Below are positions 11,781 through 23,439 of a DNA stretch of 64,000 bases, one piece after another (position 1 is the first letter of the stretch; every line of letters starts with the position of its first letter). The DNA comes from Heterohyrax brucei (Eukaryota > Chordata > Mammalia > Hyracoidea > Procaviidae): positions 136,558,829 to 136,622,828 of the forward strand of contig CM053143.1 of NCBI GenBank assembly GCA_028571685.1, written 5' to 3'. Position numbers and translations under genes: made by a program. The notes under the pieces were generated by a model. It was given only the letters and a program-made list of their open reading frames with translations, ran no database searches and was not told the origin of the DNA.

Positions 11781-12504
11781 CCACTCTCAAGCCCTCGGAC
11801 TGCCAGCATTCTGCCTTCTGGTTGGATGCACATCCTGGGCCCTTGGCCATTTCCAGAGTCCAAGTTGCCAAGCTGATTTGTGATACCACGGTGACCTTTG
11901 AAAGTGATGCCAAGCTGGGATTGGAACATACCTGCTGGAGCCAGAACCAGCCTGAAGGAGCAAGCTCCCTGGGATTGGGTGGTAAAGTCTTGGCAAGCAC
12001 TGAGCTGGCTGCTCCAGGTGAGGTAGATGACACTGACCCACTAGAGGCTGGGGGGTACGTCCCTTTGAAAGATTGCCTTGTCTGATTAATAAGCATAACT
12101 AGAGGATACACAGAGTCTCATCCTTCCCACCTCCAAGTTGGCTCCAGCTTCGGGTGCCAACGTTGTCAAGTACAAAGTTGTTCGAATACTAAGTTTGTAA
12201 GGTGGTTTTATTGCAATTTTATTTCATAAAATTGTTTACTCGCCCCTTAGACAATTGCTTCTGCTTTCCAAGTTTCTCTAGCACTGGCTTCTCTTAAACT
12301 AATGCAAACCCCTGCAAAGTTCTCCACACATGTCATCTTAAACATTTTTGGAAGTCTGAGGGGGGAGTTTCTCTTGGGCCTTTTTGATTAAGACAGAATC
12401 AATTAGAATGTGAGATCCTTGTGGACAGGTGGATCACTGCCTACATCCGGTAGAGGGAGAACTTCTCTCACCCCTTTTGAGGGTTTGCTCTGTTAATGAG
12501 GTGT
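11781..12504. other. No recognised feature
   Basis: The minus-strand frame 11,737-12,111 (124 codons) is the longest here, but a plus frame of 87 codons overlaps it. Neither translation shows a known motif. Confidence 0.4.
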
Positions 12505-13045
12505 GATAGTGATATGGTAGGCTCAAAAATGGCCCTCCAAAAGATATCTACATTAAAATCTCTCGGTCCTGTGAATGTGACCTTATTTCAAAAAGGAGTT
12601 TTGCAGATGTGGTTGAGGATCTTGAGAGAGGGAGTTTATCCTGGATGATCAGCTAGGCCCTAAATGCCACCCTAAGGGCAGAGATTGGTGTGATGTGGCC
12701 ACAAGCCCAGGAATGACGGGACAACCATCAGCAGCTGGAAGAGCCAAGGAATGGGTTCTCCCCTAAAGTACTCGAACAGAGTGCAGCCCTACTGATACTG
12801 CAGCCCTACTGACACAGTGGGTTACGTGCTACATCTGCTAACCAAAAGGTTGACAGTTAAAATCCTCCAGGTGCTCCGTGAAAACTCCATGGGGGACATT
12901 CTACTCTGACCTCTAGGGTCACTGTGAATTGGACCCGAGTTGATGGCAGTGGGTTATTTTTGATTTCTGGCCTCCAGAACTGTGAGAGAATAAATTCCTG
13001 TCGTTTTCAGCCACCAACATAGTTTCTTGTTGTTGTTGTTATTAA
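12505..13045 (+). mobile_element. MaLR/MLT1-like solo LTR, left part
   Basis: It has typical mammalian MaLR-style text: 'atgtgaccttatttc' (12,575), 'gcagatgtggttgagg' (12,604), 'ccacaagcccaggaatg' and the end 'ctccagaactgtgagag' (12,973-12,989). It is interrupted by a SINE at 12,800-12,958 and then cut at about 13,040 by an antisense L1; its last bases seem to resume at 17,173-17,218. Confidence 0.7.
12800..12958 (+). mobile_element. AfroSINE, type A, inside the LTR
   Basis: Head 'acacagtgggttacgtgc', middle 'acattctactctgacc', tail 'cgagttgatggcagtggg'. The 14-mer 'tgcagccctactga' is repeated nearly back to back at 12,782 and 12,799, just at the left edge. Confidence 0.86.
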
Positions 13046-14546
13046 AGTATATTTTTTAAATTGTACTTTAAATGTAGTTTCTTATTAAATAGCACACATG
13101 AGTGTTGTTTTATGACATCAGTTAACAACCTCGTGGCAGGTCAACACTCTCCATTCTCAAACTTGGCTTCCCTGTCACCAGCTGTCCTGTCCCCTCCTGC
13201 CTTCTTGTCCTTGCCCATGGGCTGGTGTGCCCCTTAAGTCTCATTTTGTTTTATGGGCCTGTCCAATCTTTGACTGAAGGGTGAACCTCAGGAGGGACTT
13301 CATTACTGAGCCAAAAGGGTGTCCAGGGTCCATATTCTCAGGGTTTGTCTAGTCTCCGTCACGCCAGTATGTCTGGTCATTTTTTGTGAGTTAGAATATT
13401 GTCCTACTTGGCAGTCCAGCTCTATCTGGGACCCTCTGTTGAAATCCCTGTCAGAGCAGTCACTGGTGGTTAGCCAGGCCCCATCCACTTATACTGGATT
13501 CAGTCTGGTGGAGGCTGCGGTAGATGTGGTCCGTTGGTCCTGTGGACTACTCCTGCCCTTCTGTCTTTGGTTTTCCTCATTCTTCCTTGCTCCCGAAGGG
13601 GTGAGACCAGTGGAGTATTTCACATGGCTGTTCACAGGCTTTTAAGACCACTGATACTGCTCACCGAAGTAGAATGTAGAACATTTTCTTCACAAACTGT
13701 GTTCTGCCAACTGGGCTGGATGCCCCCAGAACATGTGCCTTCAGCAAGTTTGGTTGTGTCTACAGAGCTTCCATAGCCTTGCCTTGTGCAGGTCATGTTG
13801 GCTTCCCCAATACTGTATATCGTCTTACCCTTCATCAAAATGCCACGATCACCTGTTTAGTGTTTTCCCATCTCTCCCTCTTGCCCCTCTTGTAACCATC
13901 AAAGATCGTTTCTTTTTATGTATATACCTTTTCATGAGTTTTTATAGTAGTGATCTCATACAACATTTGTCCTTTAGTGACTGACTTTCTGCACTCAGTA
14001 TAATGCCCTCCAGTTTTCTCCAGGCTGTGAGTTTCATCAATGTTCTTTATTGTTGCATAATGTTGCACTGAGTTTATGCACCACAGTTTATCTGTTTGTC
14101 TGTTGATGGGTGTCTAGGCTGTTTTCAGCTTTTTGCTACTGTGAACAGTGCTGCAATGAACAAAGGTATGTGTTTGTCTGTTGGTGCAATGACTCATTTT
14201 TCTAGGATGTATTCCTAGGAGTGGGAGTGCTGAAGCATACGGTATTTCCATTTCCAGTTTTCTGAAGAACTGCTATATTGTTTTCCAAAATGACTGTACC
14301 ATTTTGCATTCCTATCAGCAGTGCATAAGAGTTCTGATCTCCATGCAGCCTCTCCAACATTTGCTGTTTCCTCTTTACGTGGTTCTTGCCACTGATGTCA
14401 GGGAGACATTACATTATCTCATTGTGGTTTTGATTTGCATTTCCCTAATGGCTAGTGACCTTGAGCATGTCCTTATGTGTCTGTTAACTGCTCGAATGTC
14501 TTTTTTGGTGAAGCGTCTGTTCATTCCCTTTGCCTGTTTTTTAAAA

Positions 14547-15212
14547 TAGCCTTTAAAAAATTTATATTTACTGTGATTAAGTGAAACTTTACAATCCAAG
14601 TCAATTTGCCACATAAAACCGCTGACCCACACCTCTATGCAACTCTATCTGCTCTCCTCACCCTGTGACAGCACACTCCTCCTTTCCACCGTGTACTTTC
14701 AGCATCCACTCAGCCAACACTTGTACCTTTTTTCTACCCTCCCTCTCGCCTCTAAAAAAGAACCAGTGGGACAGACTCATATATATATATTAAGCCAAAA
14801 TGTACACGCACCACCTGCATTACTCTGTGTCCCATGGTCCAGTCCAGGCTTTGTCTGAAGATTTGACTTCAGGACTGGTTTCATCTCTGGCTAGCAGCAA
14901 ATCCAGGGGCCATGTTATCAGGGGACCCTCCAAGATGTTGGACCATCAAGTCTGGTCTTTTAATAGAGTTCTAGATCTGCACTCATTTTTTCCTCGTGCT
15001 TTGTCAGGGACTCTACATTGTGTTCACTGTCAGGGCAGTCTTTGGCAGTGACCGGTCACCATCTTCTGGTCTGATGCTGATGTAGTCTCCCAGTCATACG
15101 AACCCTTCTGTCTTCTGGGCTCATATTTTCCTCATGTTTTTGATGTTCTTGGTCTTCACCTGCTCCAGGTGCTTCGGAACCAATTAATGTTCTTTACATT
15201 GCAAGCTTGCTT
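14547..15212 (-). mobile_element. L1 3' UTR fragment inserted in L1
   Basis: 666 bases that are only L1 3' UTR: 'gatgttggaccatcaag' at 14,934 is the complement of the phrase 'cttgatggtccaacag' at 30,173. The A-tail faces left (14,548-14,570). The flanks repeat imperfectly: 'cctttgcctgttttttaaaa' at 14,527-14,546 and 'cctttgcccatttttaaatt' at 15,213-15,232. This is a 5'-truncated L1 in the same orientation as its host. Confidence 0.8.
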
Positions 15213-16253
15213 CCTTTGCCCATTTTTAAATTGGAGTATTTGTCTTCTTGTTGTAGAAGTGTTGAATTTTCTTGTAGGCTTTGAAGAGTGGAACTTTGTC
15301 TGACTTAACAATAGCCAGTCCTGTGCCCCTCTTTCCCTACCTCACCACTGTCTGTAGATTTTCTGTTGACACTTTTTGGTGAAGTCTTTTGATGAGCACA
15401 AGTGTTTAATTTTTAGTAGATCTCGGTTACCTAGTTTATCTTCTGGAGTTCATGTGTAGTTGGTTGTGGCTTGTGTCCTGTTAAAGCCATGTATTGGGGC
15501 TTCTAGTATTGATTTTATGTTTTTCCTCCATGAACTTTACAGATTTTGGTTTTATATTTAGGTCTTTGATCCAGTTTGAATTAGTATTTATATATTATGT
15601 GAGGAAGGGGTGCTACTACATTTATTTGTGGATGGACATCCAGTTTTGCCAGTACCAGTTGTTAAAAGACTGCCTTTTCCCCATTCAGTAGACTTAAGCC
15701 CTTAATGAAGATCAGAAGTTGGATGGATTTATATCTAGGTTCTCAGTTCTGCCACAATGGTCAATGTATCTTTCACAGTACCAGTACCAGGTTGTTTTAA
15801 CTACTGTAGCTGTATAGTAGGTTCTGAGGTCAGGTAGTTCGAGTCTTCTTACTTCATTCTTCTTTTTCAATAATGCTTTACTTATCCATTTTTTTTTCTC
15901 TTTCCATATAAAGTTAGTAAGTTCTTCCATCTCCTTAAAGACTGTTGTTGGTACTTGTGTCAGGATTACATCATATTTGTTAGTCACTTTGGGTAGAATT
16001 GTCATTTTCACAATGTTGAGTCTACCTATCCGTGATCACTGTATGCTTTTCCATTTATGTAAGCCTCTTTGGTTTTTTGCAGTGATGTTTTGCAGGTTTC
16101 TTTATATAGGTCTTTTACACCTCTTGTTAAGATTTATTCCTAAGTATTTTATTTTTTTAGGAGTCATTATAAAGGGCACTTTTCTCCTGGTTTCCTTTTC
16201 ATTGTTCTTTTTATTGGTGTATAGGAATCCAAATGATTTTGTATGTTTATCTT

Positions 16254-16744
16254 TGTCAAGAATTGAATGGAGTCCCTCCAAAAATATGTATAGCAATTTA
16301 GCTAGGCCATGATTCCTGGTATTGTATAATGTTCATATATGTTGTAAATCCTTACTTTATGATGTTAATGAGAGGGACGGGCAGTGGTTGTGTTAGTGAG
16401 GCAGAATTCAATCTATAAGATTGTATTGTGCCTTGAGGAAATCTCTTGGGTTGTAAAGGAAAGGGAAGCAAGCAGAGATTTGAGTACCTCATACTCTCAG
16501 GAAAGAAGCACTGGGAGGAGAGCATGTCCTCTGGACCTGGGGTCCCTGCACCTCAGAAACTTTCAGACCAGGGAAAGTGTGACAATAAAGATCTTCCTCC
16601 AGAGCCAACAAAGAAAGAGTTTGCCTGGAGCTGATGCCCTGAATTGAGACTTTAACCTGCATTTCTGTGAGAAAGTAAATTTCTTTTTGTTAAAGCAAAC
16701 CACTTACGGTATTTCTGTTATAGAAGCACTAGATGACTAAAACA
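16254..16744 (+). mobile_element. Solo LTR (family X), inserted in the antisense L1
   Basis: It runs from 'tgtcaagaattgaatgg' to 'gatgactaaaaca' (TG...CA) and is flanked by the 5-mer 'atctt' at 16,249-16,253 and 16,745-16,749. The same family recurs at 20,806, 43,927, 44,809, 46,325, 55,385 and 58,615. No coding region is attached. Confidence 0.82.
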
Positions 16745-17172
16745 ATCTTGTAGTCTGCTACTCTGCTGAATCTTTGTATTAGTTCCAGCAGTATTTTCTT
16801 GGGATCTTTTTGGGTTTTCTATAGTGTCATATCATCAGCAAATAGAGTTTAATGTCTTCATTACCAAATTGGATGTCCTTTATTTCTTTTTCTTGCCTTT
16901 TTCTTGCTCTGGCCAAGACTTCTAGCAAAATGTTAAATAAGAGTGGTGATAAAGGACATCCTTATGTCTGTTCTCAACAGGGATGTTTTCAGCCTCTCTC
17001 CTTAAGAATGATGTTGGTTTTGCTCAGATGCCCTCAATTATGTTGAAAAATTTTCCTTCCATACTTATTTAATTGAAGATTGTTAAATCAGTAATGGGCG
17101 TTTAATGTTGTTGAATGCCTTTTCTGCATTGATTGAGATGACCATGTGATTCTTTCCTTTTATTTATGTTTA

Positions 17173-17218
17173 GCAAACATTATTGCAGCTTGTTATGTTA
17201 GGCTTAAGAAACTGATAA
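17173..17218 (+). mobile_element. MaLR/MLT1-like LTR, probable right end
   Basis: The text ending 'ggcttaagaaactgataag' resembles the usual MaLR end that should follow the piece stopping at about 13,040. The match is short. Confidence 0.4.
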
Positions 17219-18054
17219 GAGCAGTTTTGCTTATATTCTCCCACAGAAGGTTGCGCTAGTTTTTTAATTGGTCAAGAGTTCCTTAATTGAAACAGATCTT
17301 TTATTTGTTTCTTTCCGCAAGACTTGGATATGAATATATGGAGAGCCTAGACTGAGACATCAAGCTTTACTTGAGATCACATCTATCCTCTCCACAAACT
17401 TGGAAGAATCTTTGGAAAGACTTCTCTCCAAGGAGTTCTCTGCATCCCTCATGGAATAGACTTCACATGGATCACTCCCATAAATTCATGTGACATGTGA
17501 AGATCTTAATGACAGAGGGAGTGCAGATTCATATTGGAAATAACACTGATGCACACACACATATACACACAAAAATGTAGAAGTCTTGTCTGTCTGGGTT
17601 CCTAACAGATTCAAATACATTTGGAACACAGGGCAAGTTTTTTTTTTTTTTAAGATAGCATAAATTGTGGCTCTGTTTATTAGCTGCATCCCAACTACTC
17701 TCTACCATCTTGAAATGGTCTGTATTGACTGAAACATTATTTTACTCAACTTCAGCAAGTTACTGAAGACTCTCAAGTATGAAAATCTTTTTATTTATTT
17801 ATTTTAATGTTTATCATTTGGGTCACAGCACATTCTCTACCTGGAGAACCAATTACTTCAGAACAGAGCAATTTTAAATAAATGTATCCCAAGTCACAGT
17901 TCATGTTGCTGCACTATCAGGCGCTCTTGAAAGTTCCTGACAAAAGATTGCATTATAACAACATCATGTATTGGGCCTTGTGTAAATTTACTTTTCATAA
18001 AATAAAACTATCCAGGGTAAAATGTTAATTTTTTGAATAGGTAATATGGTCAAA
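17219..18054. other. No recognised feature
   Basis: AT-rich, with a T-tract at 17,638-17,652 and a TTTA-rich stretch at 17,789-17,806. No exon or repeat was identified. Confidence 0.4.
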
Positions 18055-18263
18055 GAAGCCCTGGTGTTGCAGTGGTTAGGTGCTCAGCTTCTAACTGAGG
18101 GATTGGCAGTTCCAACTTAACTTGCAGCTCCTCTGGAAAAAGAGCTGGCAATCTACCCACTAATGACTGTGGCCCAGGAAACCTAACGGGAAGGTTCTTC
18201 TGGGTCCCGTAGGGTCACTGTGAATCAGGATCAAACTCAGTGTCACGCGCCAACAACAACACA
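18055..18263 (+). mobile_element. AfroSINE, long form
   Basis: It starts 'gaagccctggtgttgcagtg', has 'aaagagctggcaatctaccc' (18,138) and ends 'gccaacaacaaca'. Confidence 0.85.
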
Positions 18264-18463
18264 TTCAAGTGATTCAAAAGTTGAAAAATATAAAAGGTAT
18301 AACGTAAAATCTTCCTTTCGTCTCTGTTCCCATGGTTCCCAGTTTCTCTCCTATAGTGTTTCCTTGTTCACAGGAAACAGATGTTACTTGTTTCTTATCA
18401 AACAGCATATTGCATTGGGCAAACTTATTGCAAAAGATCCCTTTAAGGCTTTTGTCTCTTTGA

Positions 18464-18893
18464 TGACTAAGGTGCACCTGACCTAAGCCATGGTCTTTTC
18501 AGTTGCTTCATGTGCATATGACAGCTGGACAAAGAGAAAGGAAAACAGAAGAATTAATGCTTTCAAACCATGGTGTTGGGGAAGAATGTCAACTATACCA
18601 TGGACTGCTGGAACAACAAATGAGTTTTCAAAGAAATACAGCCAAAATGTTCCTTGGAAGTGAGCACTGCTTACTTAGAACACATCTTTGGGAAAGACCA
18701 ATTGCTGGAAAAAGATCTCATGTTTGGTAAAATCAGGGAAACCCTCGGTGAGATGGCTTGACACAACAGTCAAAACAATAAAAGCAAACATACATATGAT
18801 CATGAAGGTGGCCCGGGAGTGGGCCGCATTTCTTTGTGTTATACATAAGGTCAATATGGGTCAGAGCCAACTCAGCAGCAACTAACAACATCA
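18464..18893 (+). mobile_element. RTE LINE 3' end, 5'-truncated
   Basis: It corresponds to the last 430 bases of the copy ending at 42,162: 'actaaggtgcacctgaccta' (18,467), 'catatgacagctggac', 'accatggactgctgg', then the tail 'gtcagagccaactcagcagc'. A SINE-like tail fragment follows at 18,920-18,970. Confidence 0.82.
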
Positions 18894-18975
18894 CGCCTCC
18901 AGAGGTGTTTTCTGCACAAACAAGGTTGCTATGAGTTAGAGTTGACTCAATGGTAACTGAGAAGAACAACATGCA

Positions 18976-19614
18976 CATTTTGAATATCTTTTAACTGAAG
19001 TAAAACATACATTAAGAAAAGTGAAAATCTCAGTTAATTCTCACAATCTGGACACACCTGTACCACCATGAGGTGGACCAGGAAGCATCATTACCAGCAA
19101 CTGAAGGTGCTCCTCGTATGTACCAGTTACTGTTCCTTTCAAGAGCAGCCTCTATTTGGACTTTCAACAGTGTAGTTTGATTTTGTTGTGCTTATATTGT
19201 GTGCGTGTATAAATATATGTAGTATACACACATACAGTGTCATTGTGAGTCCCAATCAACTCGACAGCAACAGATTGTATACTGTATATAAATGGAATTA
19301 TTTAGTAGCAGTATAGCTGCCTTCTTTCACTCAAAATTATGTTTGCAAGAATCTTACATATTGATTTGTGTCACTGTAATTGGTTCATTATATTGGTCCT
19401 TAATATTTAATTATTAATACACATTATTTGGCAACTTGCTTTTTTTGTTTTAACAATATATCTCAGAGAGGTTTTGTACCTATGTATTGAATGTCTTTGG
19501 CCTTTCCTTGTATTGATATAGTATTCCATTATGTAGATATAACCTGTCCCCCATGACGGTCATTTAGGAACAGAATTATATGTAAAATCAATACTTGCTT
19601 CTAACAAAAACCGC
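18976..19614. other. Mostly unrecognised; SINE tail fragment at 19,236-19,275
   Basis: Only 'cccaatcaactcgacagcaa' (19,251-19,270) is recognisable, the 3' end of an AfroSINE. The rest is AT-rich without features. Confidence 0.45.
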
Positions 19615-19765
19615 AGAAACCCTGGTGGTGTAGTATTAAGTGCTACATCCGCTAACCAAAATTTGGCAGTTTGAATTTGCCAGGTGCTCCTCAAAAACTC
19701 TGTGGAGCAGTTCTACTCTGTTCTATAGGGTTGCTATTAGTCAGACTCAATGGCAGTGGGTTTTG
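19615..19765 (+). mobile_element. AfroSINE, type A
   Basis: 'gaaaccctggtggtgtagta' head, 'gagcagttctactctgttct' middle and 'tcaatggcagtgggtttt' tail. Confidence 0.9.
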
Positions 19766-19804
19766 TGATTAAACAAAAACCAGAACTAAGCCAGTCACTG
19801 TTCA

Positions 19805-19974
19805 AGCTGATTGTAATTCTTGCTGATCCCATTCCCCCCACAGGATTTTTAAGGCTGTGACTTTTCAGAAGCAGATCATTACGTCTTTCTTCTGTGGTGT
19901 GTTAGATTGGGTTCAAATCACCAGCCTTTTAGTTGGTATTTGGTTGTTCAACCATTTGTGCCATCCAAGGACTC
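19805..19974 (-). mobile_element. AfroSINE, type B
   Basis: It has the complement of the type B block at 19,861-19,900 and of the head at 19,920-19,974 ('accatttgtgccatccaagg'). Confidence 0.75.
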
Positions 19975-20805
19975 GGCATCTAACAAGCCAGGAAGTAACT
20001 TTCATGTTATTTTTGGTATATTATTTTTTTCTAATGAAAAATTTTAAGGTATTTCATATATATACATGCTTATAACAAATTTATTTGTTTTACAGAGAAA
20101 CCACATTCAGAAAACCTCCAAACATACCCACAAGATGGGATCATGAAGTCAAGGAAGCAAAGTGAGTGACTCCAACAGTGGAGGGGTGAATGGTGGCGGT
20201 TACATGGATCCCGTGATTAAACCATTACTTTGGATCAAGTCCAAGACCATTTGATTTGCTCTTCAAGCTTAATGGTTTTCAAGTTTCTGTCATTACACAA
20301 CTAGGAACAGAGACATTTATTTAATCCCTGCCCAGCTAATGAAGAAGAGTTGAAATTCTCCCGCAGTTGGGTCATAAACATTTCAGCAAGAACAGAAAGT
20401 TTAATTGTCTCAGGTAACATTGACAAAAATATTCCAATCCTTTAATGTCAGTGTGGGAAGCAGCTAGTAGTTTAATAGCAAGTTTCATACTCAAAGCACA
20501 GAGAACTATTGTGGAGTCAAAATGTTGATTTTGGAATTTTGTTGTCAGCTTCTCTCAAAGTATTTTCTCTTCAAATCCATTGACATTCAACCTGTTTTAA
20601 AAATTTGCTTAGATTATGCTTGAAATGTATGATTAAAATTAACCAATTGTTTCTCATCTACTGTGTCTTGCACAGAAAAGCAAGGTGTCAGTTCAAATAC
20701 TCTTCTTCAATTTCTTTTTCAGGTAGCAGAAAAATGGCCTGTCATTTGTTTCTTTTTACCAAATAAAGGCTGAATTTAAACATGCACTTTCTGCTCTCCT
20801 GTGGA
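19975..20805. other. No recognised feature
   Basis: Single-copy-looking DNA; no frame of note. Confidence 0.4.
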
Positions 20806-21338
20806 TAGTCTCTTAGTTATCTAGGGCTGCTATGACAGAAATACCCCAAGTAGATGGCTTTAAAGTGAGGAATTTTATTTTGGCAGGGTCCAGTAGGTAC
20901 AAGTCCAAATTCAGGGCATCAGCCTACAGTGGGAATCTTTCTCTGTTGGCTCTGGAGGAAAGTTCTTGTTGTCAATCTTCCCCTGGAATGGGAAGTTCTG
21001 AGACACAAGGACCCTGGGTGCTTTTCAAAAGGATGTGCTCTGCTCCCGGTACTGCTTCTTGGTGTTATGAAGGCCTCAACTCTCTATTTGCTTCCTTTAC
21101 CTTTTGTCTCTTGTAGAACAAAGGTAGTGCAAACAACACTTAGGGAAACTCCCTTAGTAAGTGTGTTACAATTCCAAGCTAATCCTCTTTAAAATCATCT
21201 AATCTGTTATCTACAGGCAGAGATTAGGTGACAGTTTAGGAAAATCACAAAATGGAGTCCAACCACACAATATTGGGAATCATGGCCCCATCAAACTGCT
21301 ATACCTAGTTTTTGTAGGACACAATTCAATCCATGCCA
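20806..21338 (-). mobile_element. Solo LTR (family X), antisense
   Basis: It has the same layout as the copy at 44,809-45,361: 'cttagttatctagggctgct' near the left end, 'ggctctggaggaaag' (20,949), 'tgctctgctcccggtactgc' (21,035), and 'acaattcaatccatgcca' at the right end. Confidence 0.78.
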
Positions 21339-21345
21339 GATATAC

Positions 21346-21510
21346 CCAAAAAACTAAACGCAGTGCCATCAAGTTTATTCTGACTCATAGTGATCCCACC
21401 TTATAAGTAGAACTACCCCACAGAGTTTCCAAAGAGCACTTGGTGAATCTGAACTACTGACTTTTTGGTTAGCAATTGTGGCATTTAACTACTATGCCAC
21501 CAGGGTTTCC
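21346..21510 (-). mobile_element. AfroSINE, type A
   Basis: It has the complement of the tail ('cagtgccatcaagtttattc'), middle and head ('tatgccaccagggtttcc'). It abuts the LTR end. Confidence 0.9.
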
Positions 21511-21960
21511 GATAGAATGTAGAAATGTGAACAGAAAAATCTCCCAGTCCTGCTTCATCCTGACTCGTTCCTGATCATGATTCTCACATTTGTTCCGAGC
21601 AACAGGCAGTGCAGCAAATGCCTAAGATTCCAAGAGAATTCCTGGATGTAGAGGAACTCTTAATTCTACTCCACAAATTGTGGAATTAAAATTATCCTAG
21701 CCCAATCAGATTTTTAGCCTCTGTACTCTCATTTTAAAACATGGGTTATGCTTCCTTCCCCACCTAATAAACCCAGTGAGTCTCCATAACTAACAGAAAT
21801 CCAGATAACTCATACATTGGTGCCACAATGAGGCTGTACAGCATCCGTGTAAAATTCTGAACAACAGATTCATATCATCCTTTAGATTGGTCTACTATTT
21901 CCAGTTCTGAAATAGTAAATCTCTTGTTTGTTCTGACTGTTGGCTTTTCCTTAAAAAACA
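21511..21960. other. No recognised feature
   Basis: Nothing coding or repetitive was recognised. Confidence 0.4.
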
Positions 21961-22116
21961 AAAACCAAACCACCTGCCACTGAGTCAATTCTGACTCACC
22001 GTGACTCTCTAAGAGAGTGGAACTGCCCATGGGTTTCCAAGAAGCAACAGATAGATTTGAACTGCCAGCCTACTAGTTACCAGCCCAACTTTTAACCACT
22101 GTGCCATCGGATTTTT
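21961..22116 (-). mobile_element. AfroSINE, type A
   Basis: It has the complement of the tail ('cactgagtcaattctgactc'), middle and head ('tttaaccactgtgccatc'). Confidence 0.88.
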
Positions 22117-22311
22117 ACCTAGAAGTGGTAAAAATCAAACTGTGTAATTTGAATTTTTAGTTATAAACTCATCTTGACTGAAAGTTGTCTTTGATGGGAC
22201 TTTCTCATGAGCTCTGAGTAATGGAAATGTCTCTACAGACCCCTGAGCTTTTCAAGAGTCCTGACCAGTTTTTACATTAATTTGTTGATTTCTATGCTTA
22301 AGGGTCCTGCA

Positions 22312-22548
22312 GCACCTAATCAAACCTACTCATAGAGATCCTGTAAGATTTCCTGAAATCCACATGGAAGTAGACTGCCTCATCTTTCCTCTGTGGAGCT
22401 GCTGGTAGTTTCAAATGATGGGCCTTTTGGTGAGCAGTAGATCTCTCTAACCACTGTGCAACCAGAGCGCCTATGTAGCACATAACCAAAAAACCAAACT
22501 CACTACCATTGAGTCGATACCAACTCATAGCAACCCCACAGGTAGTGT
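22312..22548 (-). mobile_element. AfroSINE plus abutting AfroSINE tail
   Basis: 22,312-22,472 is a nearly complete divergent copy. 22,484-22,548 is only the 3' tail of a second copy ('ccattgagtcgataccaac'), truncated after about 65 bases. Confidence 0.78.
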
Positions 22549-23119
22549 AAACTCAGTCCTGGACTTTAGGTGATTTTTCTGTTTAATACCCAGCGTCTCC
22601 GATGGAAGGCAAGCTGCCCCAGCTACTTCCCACGTTCAGCAGGTACAGGTTTTCTGGGTGATGATTTATGAACACAGCAGCTATCTATATTCCAAGATAC
22701 ATTCAGAAGCTGAATTCCAGTTCTCCTCTTCAACATGGGAGAGGATCATCACATTTTCTGTCCCCAGCCTAATCTCCAGGGTTCAGGCCTGAGCCTAAAA
22801 TCCACTCAAAATGCTTTTGAATGGAAAGTGAGTTATAAGAAATGTGAACCTAAAATGAACAATAAAAAGGACTTTACTTGCTTTTAAATTTATATTTGAT
22901 GTGATATGTAAACTTGAGCTTGTAGGAGAGGCTACTTCTCACCCTATATCCCTATAAATGATGCTATGAGGTTATTTTTCACTTGAATACATAATAAATA
23001 TTTATATAGATAAGAACAAAGCCTATTCAGAGCAAAACTGAAGTTTGTAAGTAGAGGGGCCTTCCCATTCTTGATGAAGTAGAAGTCAGGAAGTCCAGTG
23101 ATGAACTGGACAAAACTGA
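22549..23119. other. No recognised feature
   Basis: No gene or repeat was recognised. A 63-codon minus frame at 22,944-23,135 has no known motif. Confidence 0.4.
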
Positions 23120-23335
23120 TCTTGGAGCCTGACAAGCCTAGCTTCAGATCCTGTGCCTGACACTTGTCCGGTGTGTGACCTTGGAGTAGTCACTTAACCT
23201 TTCTAAGCCTTAGTTACTTTTCTACAACAAGCCTAATAATGATCATCCTTCAGCAAACGCACAAGTATTTCATTAAATTATATAAAGTGCAGTGGGAACT
23301 GCATTGCACACAGGATACACACAGTTAATGTACGT
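23120..23335 (+). repeat. MIR
   Basis: It contains the MIR core 'gtgtgaccttggagtagtca' (23,172-23,191) followed by 'cttaacctttctaagcctta'. This ancient tRNA-derived SINE is shared by mammals. Confidence 0.85.
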
Positions 23336-23350
23336 GACTTCATCAATATC

Positions 23351-23432
23351 TTAGAAACTCTATAAGGCAGTTCTACTCTGTTCTATAGGGTCTCTATGAG
23401 TTGGAATCAACTCAGTAGCAGTGAGTTTGAGT
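23351..23432 (+). mobile_element. AfroSINE 3' half
   Basis: Only the middle and tail are present: 'ggcagttctactctgttcta' and 'ggaatcaactcagtagcag'. Confidence 0.82.
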
Positions 23433-23439
23433 CATCTAG

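Larger units (their letters stand above)
13046..17172 (-). mobile_element. L1 (LINE-1), antisense, nested host
   Basis: The 3' end faces left. About 13,046-13,900 is 3' UTR, 13,900-14,546 and 15,213-16,253 are ORF2 C-terminal parts, and 16,745-17,172 is the reverse transcriptase core. Two younger pieces interrupt it (14,547-15,212 and 16,254-16,744). Flanks 'caacatagtttcttgtt' (left) and 'caaacattattgcagcttgt' (right) may be a decayed target duplication. Confidence 0.86.
13900..17172 (-). pseudogene. L1 ORF2 remnant, three pieces
   Basis: On the minus strand the reverse transcriptase FADD catalytic box is readable at 16,831-16,842. 'KKIKYLGINLNKRCKRPI' follows at 16,102-16,160, and 15,712-16,011 carries 'LELPDLRTYYTATVVKTTW', a conserved ORF2 segment. 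The C-terminal part near 14,414-14,520 reads 'AVNRHIRTCSRSLAIREMQI'. Stops, frameshifts and two inserted elements break the gene. Confidence 0.85.

Noticed and set aside
11737-12111. 124-codon minus-strand frame as an exon
   Set aside because: An 87-codon plus frame and an 84-codon minus frame overlap it. Composition is unremarkable and no motif is seen.
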